Positions 35,393-48,238 of a stretch of 64,000 nt of DNA are shown here, piece by piece; position 1 is the stretch's first letter, and every line of letters begins with the position of its first letter. The notes beneath the pieces were generated by a model, which had not been told where the DNA came from, did not search any database, and was given only the letters and a program-made list of their open reading frames with translations. A program made the translations under genes and the position numbers. This DNA comes from Streptomyces sp. ADI96-02 (GTDB taxonomy: Bacteria; Actinomycetota; Actinomycetes; Streptomycetales; Streptomycetaceae): assembly GCF_003846185.1 (NCBI RefSeq), contig NZ_ML123034.1, forward strand, positions 923,136-987,135, read 5' to 3'.

Positions 35393-36589
35393 TCATGCTC
35401 CGGACCGTTCGTCCCGCTGTGCCGCGTCCAGTGCGCCCGGCAGGATCTCCAGGAACGCGTCCACCTCCGCGTCGCCGATGATCAGCGGCGGCATGAGCCG
35501 GACGACGTCGGGCGCGGGCGCGTTGACCAGGAGACCGGCTCGCTGGGCGGCCTGCTGCACCTGCGGTGCGAGGGGTTCGTTGAGCACGATGCCCAGCAGC
35601 AGCCCGGCGCCGCGGACATGGGAGACGAGCGGGTGGCCCAGGGCTTCCACGCCGTCGCGGATCCGCTCGCCGAGCCGCTTGACGGCGTCGAGCGCGCCGT
35701 CGGCCGCGAGGGTGTCCAGGACGGCGAGGCCGGCGGCGCAGGCCACCGGATTGCCGCCGAACGTGGTGCCGTGCTGGCCCGGCTTCAGCAGGTCGGCCGC
35801 CGGTCCGAAGGCGACGGTCGCGCCGATCGGCAGGCCGCCGCCGAGGCCCTTGGCGAGGGTGACGACGTCCGGCTCGACGCCCTGGTGCGCCTGGTGCTCG
35901 AACCACTGGCCGCAGCGGCCGATCCCGGTCTGCACCTCGTCCAGGACCAGCAGGGTGCCGGTGGCGCGGGTGATCTCCCGTGCGGCTTCCAGATACCCCC
36001 GGGGCGGGACGACCACGCCGTTCTCACCCTGTACGGGTTCGATGACGACCAGGGCGGTGTCGGTGGTCACCGCGGCCCGCAGCGCGTCGGCGTCCCCGTA
36101 CGGCACGTGCGTGACGTGGCCGGGCATCGGCCGGAACGGCTCCTGCTTCCCCGGCTGGCCGGTGAGGGCGAGCGCGCCCATGGTCCGGCCGTGGAAGCCG
36201 CCGTCGGCGGCGACCATGTGGGTGCGTCCGGTGAGCCGGCCGATCTTGAAGGCGGCCTCGTTGGCCTCCGCGCCGGAGTTGGCGAAGAAGACCCGGCCGG
36301 TGCGCCCGAAGAGCTGGAGCAGCCGTTCGGCGAGGGCGACGGGCGGTTCGGCGATGAAGAGGTTGGAGACGTGGCCGAGGGAGGCGATCTGCCGGGAGAC
36401 GGCCTCCACGACGGCCGGGTGGGCGTGGCCTAGGGCGTTGACCGCGATCCCGCCGACGAAGTCGAGGTAGCGGACGCCGTCCTCGTCCCAGACGTGGGCG
36501 CCCTCGCCGCGGACCAGCGGCAGCCGGGGCGTGCCGTAGTTGTCCATCAGCGCGCCCTGCCACCGAGGGGTGAGCCCCGTCCCGGTCAT
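35393..36589 (-). CDS. argD: Acetylornithine aminotransferase
   Basis: This 398-residue class III PLP aminotransferase converts N-acetylglutamate semialdehyde to acetylornithine. The catalytic Lys is K247 ([14 protein letters not shown]), D217 region [15 protein letters not shown] binds PLP, and [16 protein letters not shown] is the glycine/alanine-rich family block. The start ATG overlaps the argB stop by four bases. A near-identical chemistry (succinyldiaminopimelate) is possible in this family, but the arg operon context is decisive. Confidence 0.96.
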   Translation of the reverse strand: MTGTGLTPRWQGALMDNYGTPRLPLVRGEGAHVWDEDGVRYLDFVGGIAVNALGHAHPAVVEAVSRQIASLGHVSNLFIAEPPVALAERLLQLFGRTGRVFFANSGAEANEAAFKIGRLTGRTHMVAADGGFHGRTMGALALTGQPGKQEPFRPMPGHVTHVPYGDADALRAAVTTDTALVVIEPVQGENGVVVPPRGYLEAAREITRATGTLLVLDEVQTGIGRCGQWFEHQAHQGVEPDVVTLAKGLGGGLPIGATVAFGPAADLLKPGQHGTTFGGNPVACAAGLAVLDTLAADGALDAVKRLGERIRDGVEALGHPLVSHVRGAGLLLGIVLNEPLAPQVQQAAQRAGLLVNAPAPDVVRLMPPLIIGDAEVDAFLEILPGALDAAQRDERSGA

Positions 36590-37529
36590 GATGCCCCCTG
36601 TCCGTGCGGTCCGTGTGCGGCCTGTGTTCCGTGTACCTCGACGGGGGCGTCGGGCACGACCATCGTGCCGATGCCCTCGTCGGTGAAGATCTCCAGCAGG
36701 ATCGAGTGCTGGACCCGGCCGTCGATGACCCGGGCGGTCTCGACGCCGTTGCGCACCGCGTGCAGGCAGCCCTGCATCTTGGGCACCATGCCGCTGGACA
36801 GCTCGGGGAGCAGCTTCTCCAGCTCGCTCGCGGTGAGCCGGCTGATCACGTCGTCGCTGTTGGGCCAGTCCTCGTAGAGCCCTTCGACGTCGGTGAGGAC
36901 CATCAGCGTCTCGGCGTCGAGCGCGGCGGCGAGCGCGGCGGCGGCGGTGTCGGCGTTGACGTTGTAGACGTGGTGGTCGTCGGCGGAGCGGGCGATGGAG
37001 GAGACGACCGGGATGCGGCCGTCGTCCAGCAGCGCCCGGATGGCGCCGGTGTCGATGGCGGTGATCTCCCCGACCCGGCCGATGTCGACGGTTTCGCCGT
37101 CGATGGTGGGCCGGTGCCGAGTGGCGGTGATGGTGTGGGCGTCCTCGCCGGTCAGGCCGACGGCGAGCGGGCCGTGCTGGTTGAGGAGCCCGACCAGCTC
37201 GCGCTGGACCTGCCCGGCGAGCACCATCCGCACGACGTCCATCGCCTCGGGAGTGGTGACCCGCAGCCCGGCCTTGAACTCGCTGACCAGGCCCTGCTTG
37301 TCGAGCTGGGCGCTGATCTGCGGGCCGCCGCCGTGCACGACGACGGGCTTGAGGCCGGCCTGCCGCAGGAAGACGACGTCCTGGGCGAAGGCGGCCTTCA
37401 GCTCCTCGTCGACCATGGCGTTGCCGCCGAACTTGATGACGACGGTCCGGCCGTTGTGGCGGGTCAGCCAGGGCAGCGCCTCGACGAGGATCTGCGCCTT
37501 CGGCAGTGCGGTGTGCTTCCGCGCGGTGG

Positions 37530-37533
<4 letters not shown>
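36586..37533 (-). CDS. argB: Acetylglutamate kinase
   Basis: This 315-residue kinase phosphorylates N-acetylglutamate, normally the feedback-controlled step of the pathway. It has the amino-acid-kinase motifs [20 protein letters not shown] and the ATP-binding VLTDVEGLY. The C-terminal tail ([16 protein letters not shown]) is low-complexity. ATG 37533 overlaps the argJ stop by four bases (ATGA). Confidence 0.96.
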
Positions 37534-41418
<3,885 letters not shown>

Positions 41419-42789
41419 TCATTCTGCGGTACGACCGGGGCCTTGCCGCAAGGCCCCCTGTGCGCTATACGTTGAGAGTGGCGAGGAGTCGACGAACTCC
41501 TCGCCTTTTCCTGTGCCGTCCGACGTGACCGGGCCGGAGCGCCGGGGCGGGCGGTCCAGGAGCAGCGGGACGGCCAGGACGGGCAGCAGCCAGACGAAGA
41601 CGATGAGCCGGTGGCCGAGGAGCTGGTCCAGGTTGGGGTGGCCCGCCTGGTTGAGGAGGCCGGCCGCCGCCGCCCCCACGGCGACGGGCAGCAGCACCGC
41701 GGACCGCCGCCGCGCCAGCGCCCAGGCCGAGAGGGCGAGCAGGACGAGGAGGACGGGGCGGGCTGCCTGGCGCTCGATCCACGCCGCCCAGAACACCTTC
41801 TCCTGGGCGAGGAACAGCGGCCAGGGGTCCGCCACGTCGGGCCGGCTGTAGTGGTGCGTCAGGAGGTCCTGCGCACTGTCCTGGCCCGAGGGCCAGGACA
41901 GGAGGTGGGTCCCGGTGTGGATGAGGACGGCGAGTACGCCGCACAGCCCGGCCGCGCGCAGAGCACCAGGGGGAACCGGCCGGTGGCGCAGCCGTACGAG
42001 AACGGCCCGGGCCACGAGGACGGCGGCGAGCGCGGCGGCCAGGAGCAGCGCCTGCGAGTAGCGCACCGGGAACATCAGCGCCAGACCGCCCGCGACGAGC
42101 GCGGCGCCGGTACGCGGCCGGTCGCGGAGCAGCAGCGTGCAGCCGAGGACGACCGCCGTGCCGAGGGCGAGCGAGAGGCCGTCGCTGAGCGGGTTCATGG
42201 CGACGGTTCCGGTAGGCAGGGCGAGGAAGAGCGCCTGGCCGGTCAGGGCGGCCCGCCAGGAGGTCCCGGCGTGGCGGAGCGTCGCCAGGACGCAGAGGCT
42301 TCCGGCCAGCGCGACGGCCAGCCCGGCGAGCCAGAGGCCGGGGGCGATGCCGAAGAGGGTCACGAAGGGGACCAGGAAGAGCGGATAGCCGGGCCGGGCC
42401 TCGAAGATCGCCATGAAGCGGTGGTTCGCGAACGGCGCGGTCATGCCGGAGGTGTTGCCGTGGGCGGACCAGTGGGCCGTCGACGCGGTCAGCCGGCGTA
42501 CGCACTGCTCCCGCGACTCGCCGGGGGCCTCCCTGCTGGTCCAGGGGATCGTGCGGAGCGGTCCGCGCTGCCCGCTGTCGCAGGAGTACCCGATGGCCAG
42601 CCGTCCCGCCTCGGCCCGGCTCTCGCCGCTGAGCGTCAGCGCGTAGGACAGGTAGTTCTTCGTGTCCGGCGAGGCCCGCCCGGTCACCGCGGTCAGCTGG
42701 AGCGCGGTGAACGCCAGCGCGATCAGCAGCAGGCCCACGACCGCCCGGCGCTCGGTACCGCGAGTGGTTCGAGTGCGGGTGTTTCGCAT
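41419..42789 (-). CDS. Polytopic membrane protein, glycosyltransferase-like
   Basis: This 456-residue protein has about ten hydrophobic helices. An early extracytoplasmic loop contains SPDTKNYLSYALTLSGESR, then a longer loop with IPWTSREAPGESREQCVRRL, in the position where polyprenol-phosphate glycosyltransferases hold their acidic active site. The family could not be named. The last 30 residues (GKGEEFVDSSPLSTYS to the end) look unstructured and coincide with the rox promoter and RAE, so this tail may be fortuitous. The ATG at 42789 has GGGGAG about ten bases upstream, and an alternative ATG lies 36 bases earlier. Confidence 0.7.
   Translation of the reverse strand: MRNTRTRTTRGTERRAVVGLLLIALAFTALQLTAVTGRASPDTKNYLSYALTLSGESRAEAGRLAIGYSCDSGQRGPLRTIPWTSREAPGESREQCVRRLTASTAHWSAHGNTSGMTAPFANHRFMAIFEARPGYPLFLVPFVTLFGIAPGLWLAGLAVALAGSLCVLATLRHAGTSWRAALTGQALFLALPTGTVAMNPLSDGLSLALGTAVVLGCTLLLRDRPRTGAALVAGGLALMFPVRYSQALLLAAALAAVLVARAVLVRLRHRPVPPGALRAAGLCGVLAVLIHTGTHLLSWPSGQDSAQDLLTHHYSRPDVADPWPLFLAQEKVFWAAWIERQAARPVLLVLLALSAWALARRRSAVLLPVAVGAAAAGLLNQAGHPNLDQLLGHRLIVFVWLLPVLAVPLLLDRPPRRSGPVTSDGTGKGEEFVDSSPLSTYSAQGALRQGPGRTAE
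41437..41457. promoter_or_regulatory. Rifamycin-associated element (RAE) palindrome
   Basis: GGGGCCTTGC and GCAAGGCCCC form a perfect ten-base inverted repeat around a single base. It corresponds to the RAE known upstream of rifamycin-inactivating genes in actinomycetes. On the minus strand it begins six bases after TATAGC, so it lies at the transcription start or in the first transcribed bases, 157 bases before rox. It also falls inside the last codons of the upstream gene. Confidence 0.8.
41464..41492 (-). promoter_or_regulatory. Putative rox promoter
   Basis: TCGACT (41487-41492) and TATAGC (41464-41469) are 17 bases apart, reading towards rox. The RAE follows the -10 directly. Confidence 0.55.
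41480..41505. other. Hairpin overlapping the rox -35
   Basis: GGCGAGGAGT and ACTCCTCGCC form a ten-base-pair stem with a six-base loop, followed on the plus strand by TTTTCC. It overlaps the -35 and the 3' coding end of the upstream gene. It could be a plus-strand terminator shielding rox, or an operator. Confidence 0.45.
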
Positions 42790-43020
42790 GAGACGGACGC
42801 TCCCCGGACGTACGGCAGGACGCATCGTCAACGAGGGAACGGGCGGGGCGTTCCGGTCCGCGTCCACCCGGCAGGAGCCTCGGGCGGGTACGCGTGCGCC
42901 CCACGGGGCGGTCCGTGCCGCCGGGGCGGGCGGCGGATCGGGTCGCCGCCGGCGGGCCGGCCCGGCGGCTGTCGGCGCGCCCGGAGCCGGGTCCCGGACC
43001 GTGCTGCCCGCCGCCCGGTC

Positions 43021-43821
43021 CTACCTGCCGCGGGGCTTCCCGCGCTTGCCCGCCTGGCCGGACCGGCCGCCCTTGGGGGCCGTGCCGCGCCGGTCCGCCG
43101 CGCCCTGGCGGCCGGGCGCGGGCTTGCGCCGCGCTCCCTCGCCCGTTTCGGCGCGCTTGGCCTTCGCCCGCGCCTTCTCCTTGGCCGGGGGCTGCGCCGC
43201 GGCGGCCACGCGGCCCCGGGTGCTGTTGACCGTGCGCCCGCGGACGATCCCGATGAACTCCTCGACCAGGTCGGGGGTGGTCTCCTCCTGAGGCCACGAC
43301 AGGGCCACGCGCGAGGCGGGGGCCTGGGGGACCGGGCGGTAGGTGAGGTCCTTGCGGTGGTGGAGGCGGGCCAGGGACTGGGGGACGAGGAGGACGCCCA
43401 CGCCCGCCGCCACCAGCTCGACGGCGTCCGCCGTGGTGGCCGGGCGCTCGATCGCGGGCCGGCCGGGCAGGGCCTCCCAGTCGAGGAGGTCGTCGAGGGG
43501 ATGCAGGACGACCTCGTCGGCCAGGTCGGCGAGCGAGACCTCCTCGGCGGCGGTCGCGACGTGGCCCTTGGGGATCACGACGACGGTCGTCTCGGTGTAG
43601 AGGGGGATCGCGCTCAGCAGCGTCCGGTCGACGGGCAGTCGCACCAGTCCGGCGTCCGCGCCGCGCTCGGCCAGGAGCCCGGGGGCCTCCGCCGCGGAGG
43701 TCTGGAGCAGTTCCAGCGGGACGCCGGGCAGCCGCTGGTGCCAGACCCTCACCCACTTGGTGGGCGTCACGCCGGGGACGTACGCGAGTCTGAACGACGA
43801 GGGGATTTCCGAGCCTGTCAC
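43021..43821 (-). CDS. LysR-type substrate-binding-domain protein without DNA-binding domain
   Basis: This 266-residue protein starts directly with a periplasmic-binding-like LysR effector domain (SFRLAYVPGVTPTKWVRVWHQRLPGVPLELL, then VEELVAAGVGVLLVPQSLARLHH-like block) and lacks the N-terminal winged helix. After about residue 205 it changes to a highly basic tail rich in Lys, Arg, Ala and Gly (AKEKARAKAKRAE and GKRGKPRGR), which might bind nucleic acid. It is divergent from a DUF5997 gene with only 59 bases between the starts. I recall this pairing as common in actinomycetes. The biological role is unknown. Confidence 0.8.
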   Translation of the reverse strand: MTGSEIPSSFRLAYVPGVTPTKWVRVWHQRLPGVPLELLQTSAAEAPGLLAERGADAGLVRLPVDRTLLSAIPLYTETTVVVIPKGHVATAAEEVSLADLADEVVLHPLDDLLDWEALPGRPAIERPATTADAVELVAAGVGVLLVPQSLARLHHRKDLTYRPVPQAPASRVALSWPQEETTPDLVEEFIGIVRGRTVNSTRGRVAAAAQPPAKEKARAKAKRAETGEGARRKPAPGRQGAADRRGTAPKGGRSGQAGKRGKPRGR

Positions 43822-43880
43822 GGATCCAGGCTACCGGCCGGTGGTCGGAGGTATGTCCGGCGGTCGATACCCTGGACACC

Positions 43881-44273
43881 ATGACGTCGCACAAGACCGC
43901 CCAGTCCATGAAGCCCGCCACCGCGGCGAAGAAGCTGGGTGTGTACCTCCAGGCCACCCCCGCCGAGTTCCAGGAGGGTGCCGTCTCGCGCACCGAGCTG
44001 AACGCCCTCCAGACCGACCCGCCCGCGTGGCTGGTGGAGCTGCGGCGCACCGGTCCGCACCCGCGCCCGGTCGTCGCGGCGAAGCTCGGCGTCTCCATCG
44101 CGGGGCTCGCCCGCGGCGGTGTCTCCGAGGCGCTCACCACGGAGCAGATCGACGCGCTCAAGGACGAGATGCCCGAATGGCTCGCCAAGGAGCGGGCCAC
44201 CCAGGCGGAGGTCCGCAAGGAGGCCGCCCGCATCAAGGAGCGCAACGCGGAGCGGGCCGCCCAGTCGGGCTGA
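43881..44273 (+). CDS. DUF5997 family protein
   Basis: This 130-residue basic soluble protein reads MTSHKTAQSMKPATAAKKLGVYL, then TPAEFQEGAVSRTELNALQTDPPAWL and PHPRPVVAAKLGVSIAGLARGG, ending in a charged coiled helix (AEVRKEAARIKERNAERA). These are the conserved blocks I associate with DUF5997. The middle is compatible with a small helical DNA-binding or helix-turn-helix-like fold, but this is not established. It shares a 59-base divergent promoter region with the LysR effector-domain gene, which may sense a ligand on its behalf. Confidence 0.8.
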   Translation: MTSHKTAQSMKPATAAKKLGVYLQATPAEFQEGAVSRTELNALQTDPPAWLVELRRTGPHPRPVVAAKLGVSIAGLARGGVSEALTTEQIDALKDEMPEWLAKERATQAEVRKEAARIKERNAERAAQSG

Positions 44274-44352
44274 GCCCCGCACCCGCTCCCCCGGCCCCCG
44301 GCCCCCGGCCCCGGAGAACGGCCCGGGTGGTGCGTGCGGCCCCGGACAGCGG

Positions 44353-44394
44353 CGAGCCGCCGGCCCGACGCGGATGCGTCGGGCCGGCGGCTCG
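44353..44394. terminator. Bidirectional terminator between the DUF5997 gene and ppiA
   Basis: A perfect 19-base-pair stem with a GGAT loop lies between two convergent stops. Confidence 0.9.
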
Positions 44395-44427
44395 GCTGCG
44401 TACGGGATCGGCTGCGTACGGGAGGGG

Positions 44428-44925
44428 TCAGAGAACGCCGGAGTCGGCGATGGTGACCTTGGCGCGGGTGCGGCCGTTCGGGGTGCCGAGCGCCTCGATC
44501 TTGCGGACCAGGGCCAGGCCGTCCTCGTCGGCGACCTCGCCGAAGACCACGTGCTTGCCGTCCAGCCACGGGGTGAGCACCGTGGTGACGAAGAACTGCG
44601 AGCCGTTGGTGTTGGGGCCGGCGTTGGCCATCGAGAGCAGGCCCACGCGGTCGTGCTTGAGCGTGAAGTTCTCGTCGGCGAACTTCTCGCCGTAGATGCT
44701 CTTGCCGCCGGTGCCGTCGCCGCGCGTGAAGTCGCCGCCCTGGAGCATGAAGTCCGGGATGACGCGGTGGAAGGACGAGCCCTTGTAGCCGAAGCCCTTC
44801 TCGCCGGTGGCGAGGGCGCGGAAGTTCTCCGCCGTCTTGGGGACGACGTCGTCGTACAGGTTGAACGTGATCCGCCCTGCGGGCGCGTCGTCGATGGTGA
44901 TGTCGAAGTAGACCTTGGTTGTCAT
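44428..44925 (-). CDS. ppiA: Cytosolic cyclophilin-type peptidyl-prolyl isomerase
   Basis: This 165-residue cyclophilin has the catalytic [15 protein letters not shown] block (with the active Arg), [11 protein letters not shown] and [12 protein letters not shown]. It accelerates proline isomerisation in protein folding and would bind cyclosporin. There is no signal peptide, so it is cytosolic. A conserved Trp (PWLDGKHV) is present. It is a single gene. Confidence 0.95.
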   Translation of the reverse strand: MTTKVYFDITIDDAPAGRITFNLYDDVVPKTAENFRALATGEKGFGYKGSSFHRVIPDFMLQGGDFTRGDGTGGKSIYGEKFADENFTLKHDRVGLLSMANAGPNTNGSQFFVTTVLTPWLDGKHVVFGEVADEDGLALVRKIEALGTPNGRTRAKVTIADSGVL

Positions 44926-45048
44926 GGAGCCATCCTCACACCCCTGGCAACCGCAGGTGAAACCCGGGTTCGGTCGGTGAATCGGTTGCCGCGCTCCGTG
45001 ACCGCTCCGGGACCGCCGTCGGCCTCCGCCGTCCCGCCCGTACGGGGG

Positions 45049-45624
45049 TCAGCGGACGCCCGGCTCCAGGTCGATGCTCCAGCTCCGGGGCCGGCCGGTC
45101 AGGGCCACGGTGGAGAGCGGGCGGACGTCCACGTTCCAGAACGCCGCCGGAGGGGCGTTGAGCGCGTGGACGACGGCGGCGCGGATCACGGCGGGTTCGG
45201 CGACGGCGGCGATGAAGCCCTCGCAGTCGGGGCGGGTGTCCAGCCAGCCGCCGATCCGTCCGATGAAGCCGACCAGGGTCTCGCCGCCGTGCGGCGCGCT
45301 CTGCGGATCGCTGAGCCAGAGGTCGACGGCGGCCGGTTCCCGGGCGGTCGCCTCGGCCAGGGTCGCGCCCCGCCAACGGCCCATGTCGCAGTCCCGCAGG
45401 GCGGGTTGGGCCATGGGCGCCAGCCCGAGCGCGTCACCGGTGGCGCGGCTGCGCGGTGTGGGCGAGCAGTAGCGCAGTTCGGCCGCGGCGAGCGGGAGCA
45501 GGGTGGGCGCGACGAGCCGCACCTCGTGCCGGCCGAAGTGGTCGAGCGGCCGGTCCTCGTTGAAGCGCTCGGCCAGGCGGGAGGAGCTGCGTGCCGCCGC
45601 GACCAGGAAGACCCGAAGCGTCAT
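45049..45624 (-). CDS. Degenerate histidine-phosphatase-superfamily protein
   Basis: This 191-residue protein has the fold outline of the phosphoglycerate-mutase/histidine phosphatase superfamily. It has an N-terminal beta strand (LRVFLVAAARSSS), a mid-region LRDCDMGRWRGATLAEA, GGETLVGFIGRI, and a late AVVHALNAPPAAFWNVDV. The catalytic RHG is replaced by AAR, so there is no histidine nucleophile. The late His is present. It is probably a non-catalytic binding protein, or a CobC-like relative. The ATG has CGGCC before it and no strong ribosome site. Confidence 0.65.
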   Translation of the reverse strand: MTLRVFLVAAARSSSRLAERFNEDRPLDHFGRHEVRLVAPTLLPLAAAELRYCSPTPRSRATGDALGLAPMAQPALRDCDMGRWRGATLAEATAREPAAVDLWLSDPQSAPHGGETLVGFIGRIGGWLDTRPDCEGFIAAVAEPAVIRAAVVHALNAPPAAFWNVDVRPLSTVALTGRPRSWSIDLEPGVR

Positions 45625-45696
45625 GGCCGGATCGTGGTGCCGAACGCCCGTCTGGTCAAGGGGGTCCGGCCGGATCGACGGGACGCCCTCGCGCGG

Positions 45697-47178
45697 TCAG
45701 GGCCCGGGGCCCCCGGCGGAGCCGCCCGGCCGGAGCAGGCCGTCGCGGGCGGCGCGCAGTCTGCGGACGCCCTCCGCGATCTCGGCCGGACCGGAGACCG
45801 CGGCGAAGCTGAGCCGTACGTGTCCGCCCGGCGGCTCGGCGCAGAAGTACGGGCTGCCGGGGGCGATGGCGACCGAGGCGCGCAGGGCGGCGGAGACCAT
45901 GGCGGACTCGTCGGTGCCGGTTCCGGCCCCGGTGGCGGGCAGCCGGAGCCAGAGGCTGCCGCCGCCGGCCGGGAGGTGGGTGAGGGCGAGTTCGGGCAGG
46001 TGCGCGCGGAGGGCGGCTGCCATGGCGGTACGGCGGTTCTTCAGCCCCGACGCCACGGAGCCGAGATGGCGGCCCCAGGACGGTGAGCCGACGAGTTCGA
46101 GCGCGGCCTCCTGGAGCGGGCGCGGCACGAAGAAGCTGTCGACGACCTGGATCGCGCGGAGCCGTTCGAGCACCGGGCCCCGGGCGGCCAGCGCGCCCAC
46201 CCGCAGGCTGGGCGAGGCGATCTTGGTGAGGGAGCAGACGTGGACGACCACGCCGTCGGGGTCGTCGGCGGCCAGCGGCGCCGGCAGGGGCCCGGCGTCC
46301 TCGTGGACGAGGCGGCGGGCGAAGTCGTCCTCGACGACGAAGGCTCCCGCCGCCCGCGCGATCGCCAGGATCTCCGGGCGGCGGGCCGGGGCGAGGACGA
46401 CCCCGGTGGGGTTCTGGAAGAGCGGCTGGGTGACGAAGACCCGGGCCCCGGTGGCCCGGAACGCGTCGGCCAGCAACTCGGGCCGCACCCCGTCCGCGTC
46501 CATCGGGACCGGTACGGGGCGCAGCCCCGCGGCGCGGGCGACGGCGAGCATGCCGGGGTAGGTGGGCGACTCCACGAGGACCGGGGCTCCGGGCGGGGCG
46601 AGCGCGCGCAGCGCGGTGGCCAGCGCGCTCTGGCCGCCCGCGGTGATCAGGACGTCGGAGCCGGCGACGGTGGGGCCGATCTCGCGGGCGAACCAGGAGC
46701 GCAGTTCGGGCAGCCCGTCCGTGGGCGGCCGGCCCCAGGCTCCGGGCCTGCGGCCGGCGCGGGCGAGGGCCGCCGAGAGCGCCCGCTCGGGCTGGAGGGA
46801 GGGGTGCAGGTAGCCGCCGTTGAACTCGATGACGCCGGGCGGAGGGGCGGTGAGGGTGATCAGGACGCCGGAGGCGTCGACGCTGCGCGGCACGGCCTCG
46901 GGGCCGCCGTCGCCGCTCAGCGACACCTCCTGCCAGGAGGTGTCTCCGGGGGCGGGCAGCTCGGTACGGGGCTGGGCCCGGAAGGCCCCGGAGCCGGGAC
47001 GGGTGACCACGAGCCCCTCGGCGGCGAGCTGGGCGATGGCCCGGGAGACGGTCACGGGACTGACGCGGAAGCGCTCTACGAGGGCCCGACTCGACGGGAG
47101 CTTTCCACCCGGAGAGTAGCGGTCGAGCTCACCCCTCAGGGAAGTCACCAGTTCCAGGACGCTGTTACGCTCATGCAT
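45697..47178 (-). CDS. MocR-type regulator (GntR HTH fused to class I aminotransferase)
   Basis: This 493-residue protein joins a GntR winged helix (about 1-75; SSRALVERFRVSPVTVSRAIAQLAAEGLVVTRPGSG) to an aminotransferase fold. The PLP lysine is in VCSLTKIASPSLRVGAL, and FQNPTGVVLAPARRPEIL is also typical. MocR regulators sense PLP, GABA or an amino acid. ATG 47178 overlaps the start of the divergent DMT exporter gene, its likely target. The -10-like TATCGT lies eight bases before the ATG. The longer ORF upstream is antisense to the exporter and rejected. Confidence 0.88.
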   Translation of the reverse strand: MHERNSVLELVTSLRGELDRYSPGGKLPSSRALVERFRVSPVTVSRAIAQLAAEGLVVTRPGSGAFRAQPRTELPAPGDTSWQEVSLSGDGGPEAVPRSVDASGVLITLTAPPPGVIEFNGGYLHPSLQPERALSAALARAGRRPGAWGRPPTDGLPELRSWFAREIGPTVAGSDVLITAGGQSALATALRALAPPGAPVLVESPTYPGMLAVARAAGLRPVPVPMDADGVRPELLADAFRATGARVFVTQPLFQNPTGVVLAPARRPEILAIARAAGAFVVEDDFARRLVHEDAGPLPAPLAADDPDGVVVHVCSLTKIASPSLRVGALAARGPVLERLRAIQVVDSFFVPRPLQEAALELVGSPSWGRHLGSVASGLKNRRTAMAAALRAHLPELALTHLPAGGGSLWLRLPATGAGTGTDESAMVSAALRASVAIAPGSPYFCAEPPGGHVRLSFAAVSGPAEIAEGVRRLRAARDGLLRPGGSAGGPGP

Positions 47179-47186
47179 GAGAGCAC

Positions 47187-47218
47187 ACGATAGCGCTACC
47201 CCGGCATCATCGATAGCG
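47187..47218. promoter_or_regulatory. MocR/DMT shared control region with direct repeats
   Basis: CGATAGCG occurs at 47188-47195 and 47211-47218, 23 bases apart in the same direction, and the first copy overlaps a TAGCGCTA palindrome. They flank the ~40-base space between the two divergent starts, the position where MocR regulators bind direct repeats. The minus-strand TATCGT -10 is made from the first repeat. Confidence 0.5.
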
Positions 47219-48238
47219 GTGAGCGACCTGCACCGCCGCCCGGCGGAGCGGGCCGCGCCCGCGGCGGACGCGGCCCCGCCGGAGGCGTCCGCGCGGTTCG
47301 CGACCGCCGCCCCGGCCACGGCACGCGGCGGAGTCGTCCTCGCCGCGCTCGGCGTGGTGGCGTTCTCGCTCACCTTTCCCTCCACGGCCTGGGGGCTGGA
47401 GAGTTTCGGCCCCTGGTCCCTGGTCGCCCTGCGCAGCATGCTGGCCGCGCTGATCGCCGGGACCATGATGCTGGCGGCCCGCGTCCCGCCGCCGGCCCGC
47501 CGCCACTGGGGCGGGCTCGCGGTCGTCGCGGGCGGCGTCGTGGTCGGGTTCCCGCTGCTCACGACGCTCGCACTGCAGACCTCCACGTCGTCGCACGCCG
47601 CCGTCGTCGTGGGTCTGCTGCCGCTGACCACGGCGGTCCTGTCCTCCCTGCGCACCGGCGAACGCCCCTCGCGTACGTTCTGGATCGCCGCACTGGCCGG
47701 GGCGGCCGTGGTGATCGCCTTCACCGTGCAGCAGAGCGGCGGCGCGGTGTCCTCGGGCGACCTCTACCTGTTCGGCGCGCTGCTGGTGTGCGCGGCCGGG
47801 TACACCGAGGGCGGCCGGCTGGCCCGGGTGATGCCGGGCTGGCAGGTGATCGGCTGGGCGCTGATCCTGTGCCTGCCGCTCGCGGTGGCGGGCAGCGCGG
47901 TCGCTCTGCGGCTGGAGCCGGTGCACCTGACCGCGCACGGCGTGCTCGGCCTGGTCTGGGTGGCCGCCGGGTCCACCCTCTTCGGCCTGTACGTCTGGTA
48001 CCGGGGCATGGCGGAGATCGGGGTGCCCCGGGCCAGTCAACTCCAGCTCGCCCAGCCGCTGCTGACGCTGGCCTGGTCCTTCCTGCTGCTCGGCGAGGAG
48101 GTGTCGGCGGCGGCCCCGGCGGCCGCGGTCGCGGTGCTCGTCTGCATCGCGGCCACGCAGCGCACGGCCCGCCGCCGGGGCGCACGCGGCGGCGTGTCCG
48201 CGCGCACCCGAGGGGCCGGAGCCGAAGGGCCGCCGTGA
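47219..48238 (+). CDS. DMT-superfamily (EamA) exporter
   Basis: This 339-residue transporter has ten helices in two EamA repeats (first starting VVLAALGVVAFSLTFPSTAWGL, second YLFGALLVCAAGYTEGGRLARV). Such proteins export amino acids, cofactors or toxic metabolites. A 45-residue Pro/Ala tail precedes helix 1. The GTG at 47219 is preferred, though ATG 47177 inside the MocR start cannot be excluded. The divergent MocR gene probably controls it. Confidence 0.8.
   Translation: MSDLHRRPAERAAPAADAAPPEASARFATAAPATARGGVVLAALGVVAFSLTFPSTAWGLESFGPWSLVALRSMLAALIAGTMMLAARVPPPARRHWGGLAVVAGGVVVGFPLLTTLALQTSTSSHAAVVVGLLPLTTAVLSSLRTGERPSRTFWIAALAGAAVVIAFTVQQSGGAVSSGDLYLFGALLVCAAGYTEGGRLARVMPGWQVIGWALILCLPLAVAGSAVALRLEPVHLTAHGVLGLVWVAAGSTLFGLYVWYRGMAEIGVPRASQLQLAQPLLTLAWSFLLLGEEVSAAAPAAAVAVLVCIAATQRTARRRGARGGVSARTRGAGAEGPP

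Noticed and set aside
41465..44569. Minus-strand ORF of 1034 codons spanning several genes
   Set aside because: It is in a different frame from the membrane protein and LysR-domain genes and crosses their boundaries. Its composition is a GC shadow.
44119..46086. Plus-strand ORF of 655 codons over ppiA and the phosphatase-fold gene
   Set aside because: It is antisense to well-supported genes and lacks any motif.
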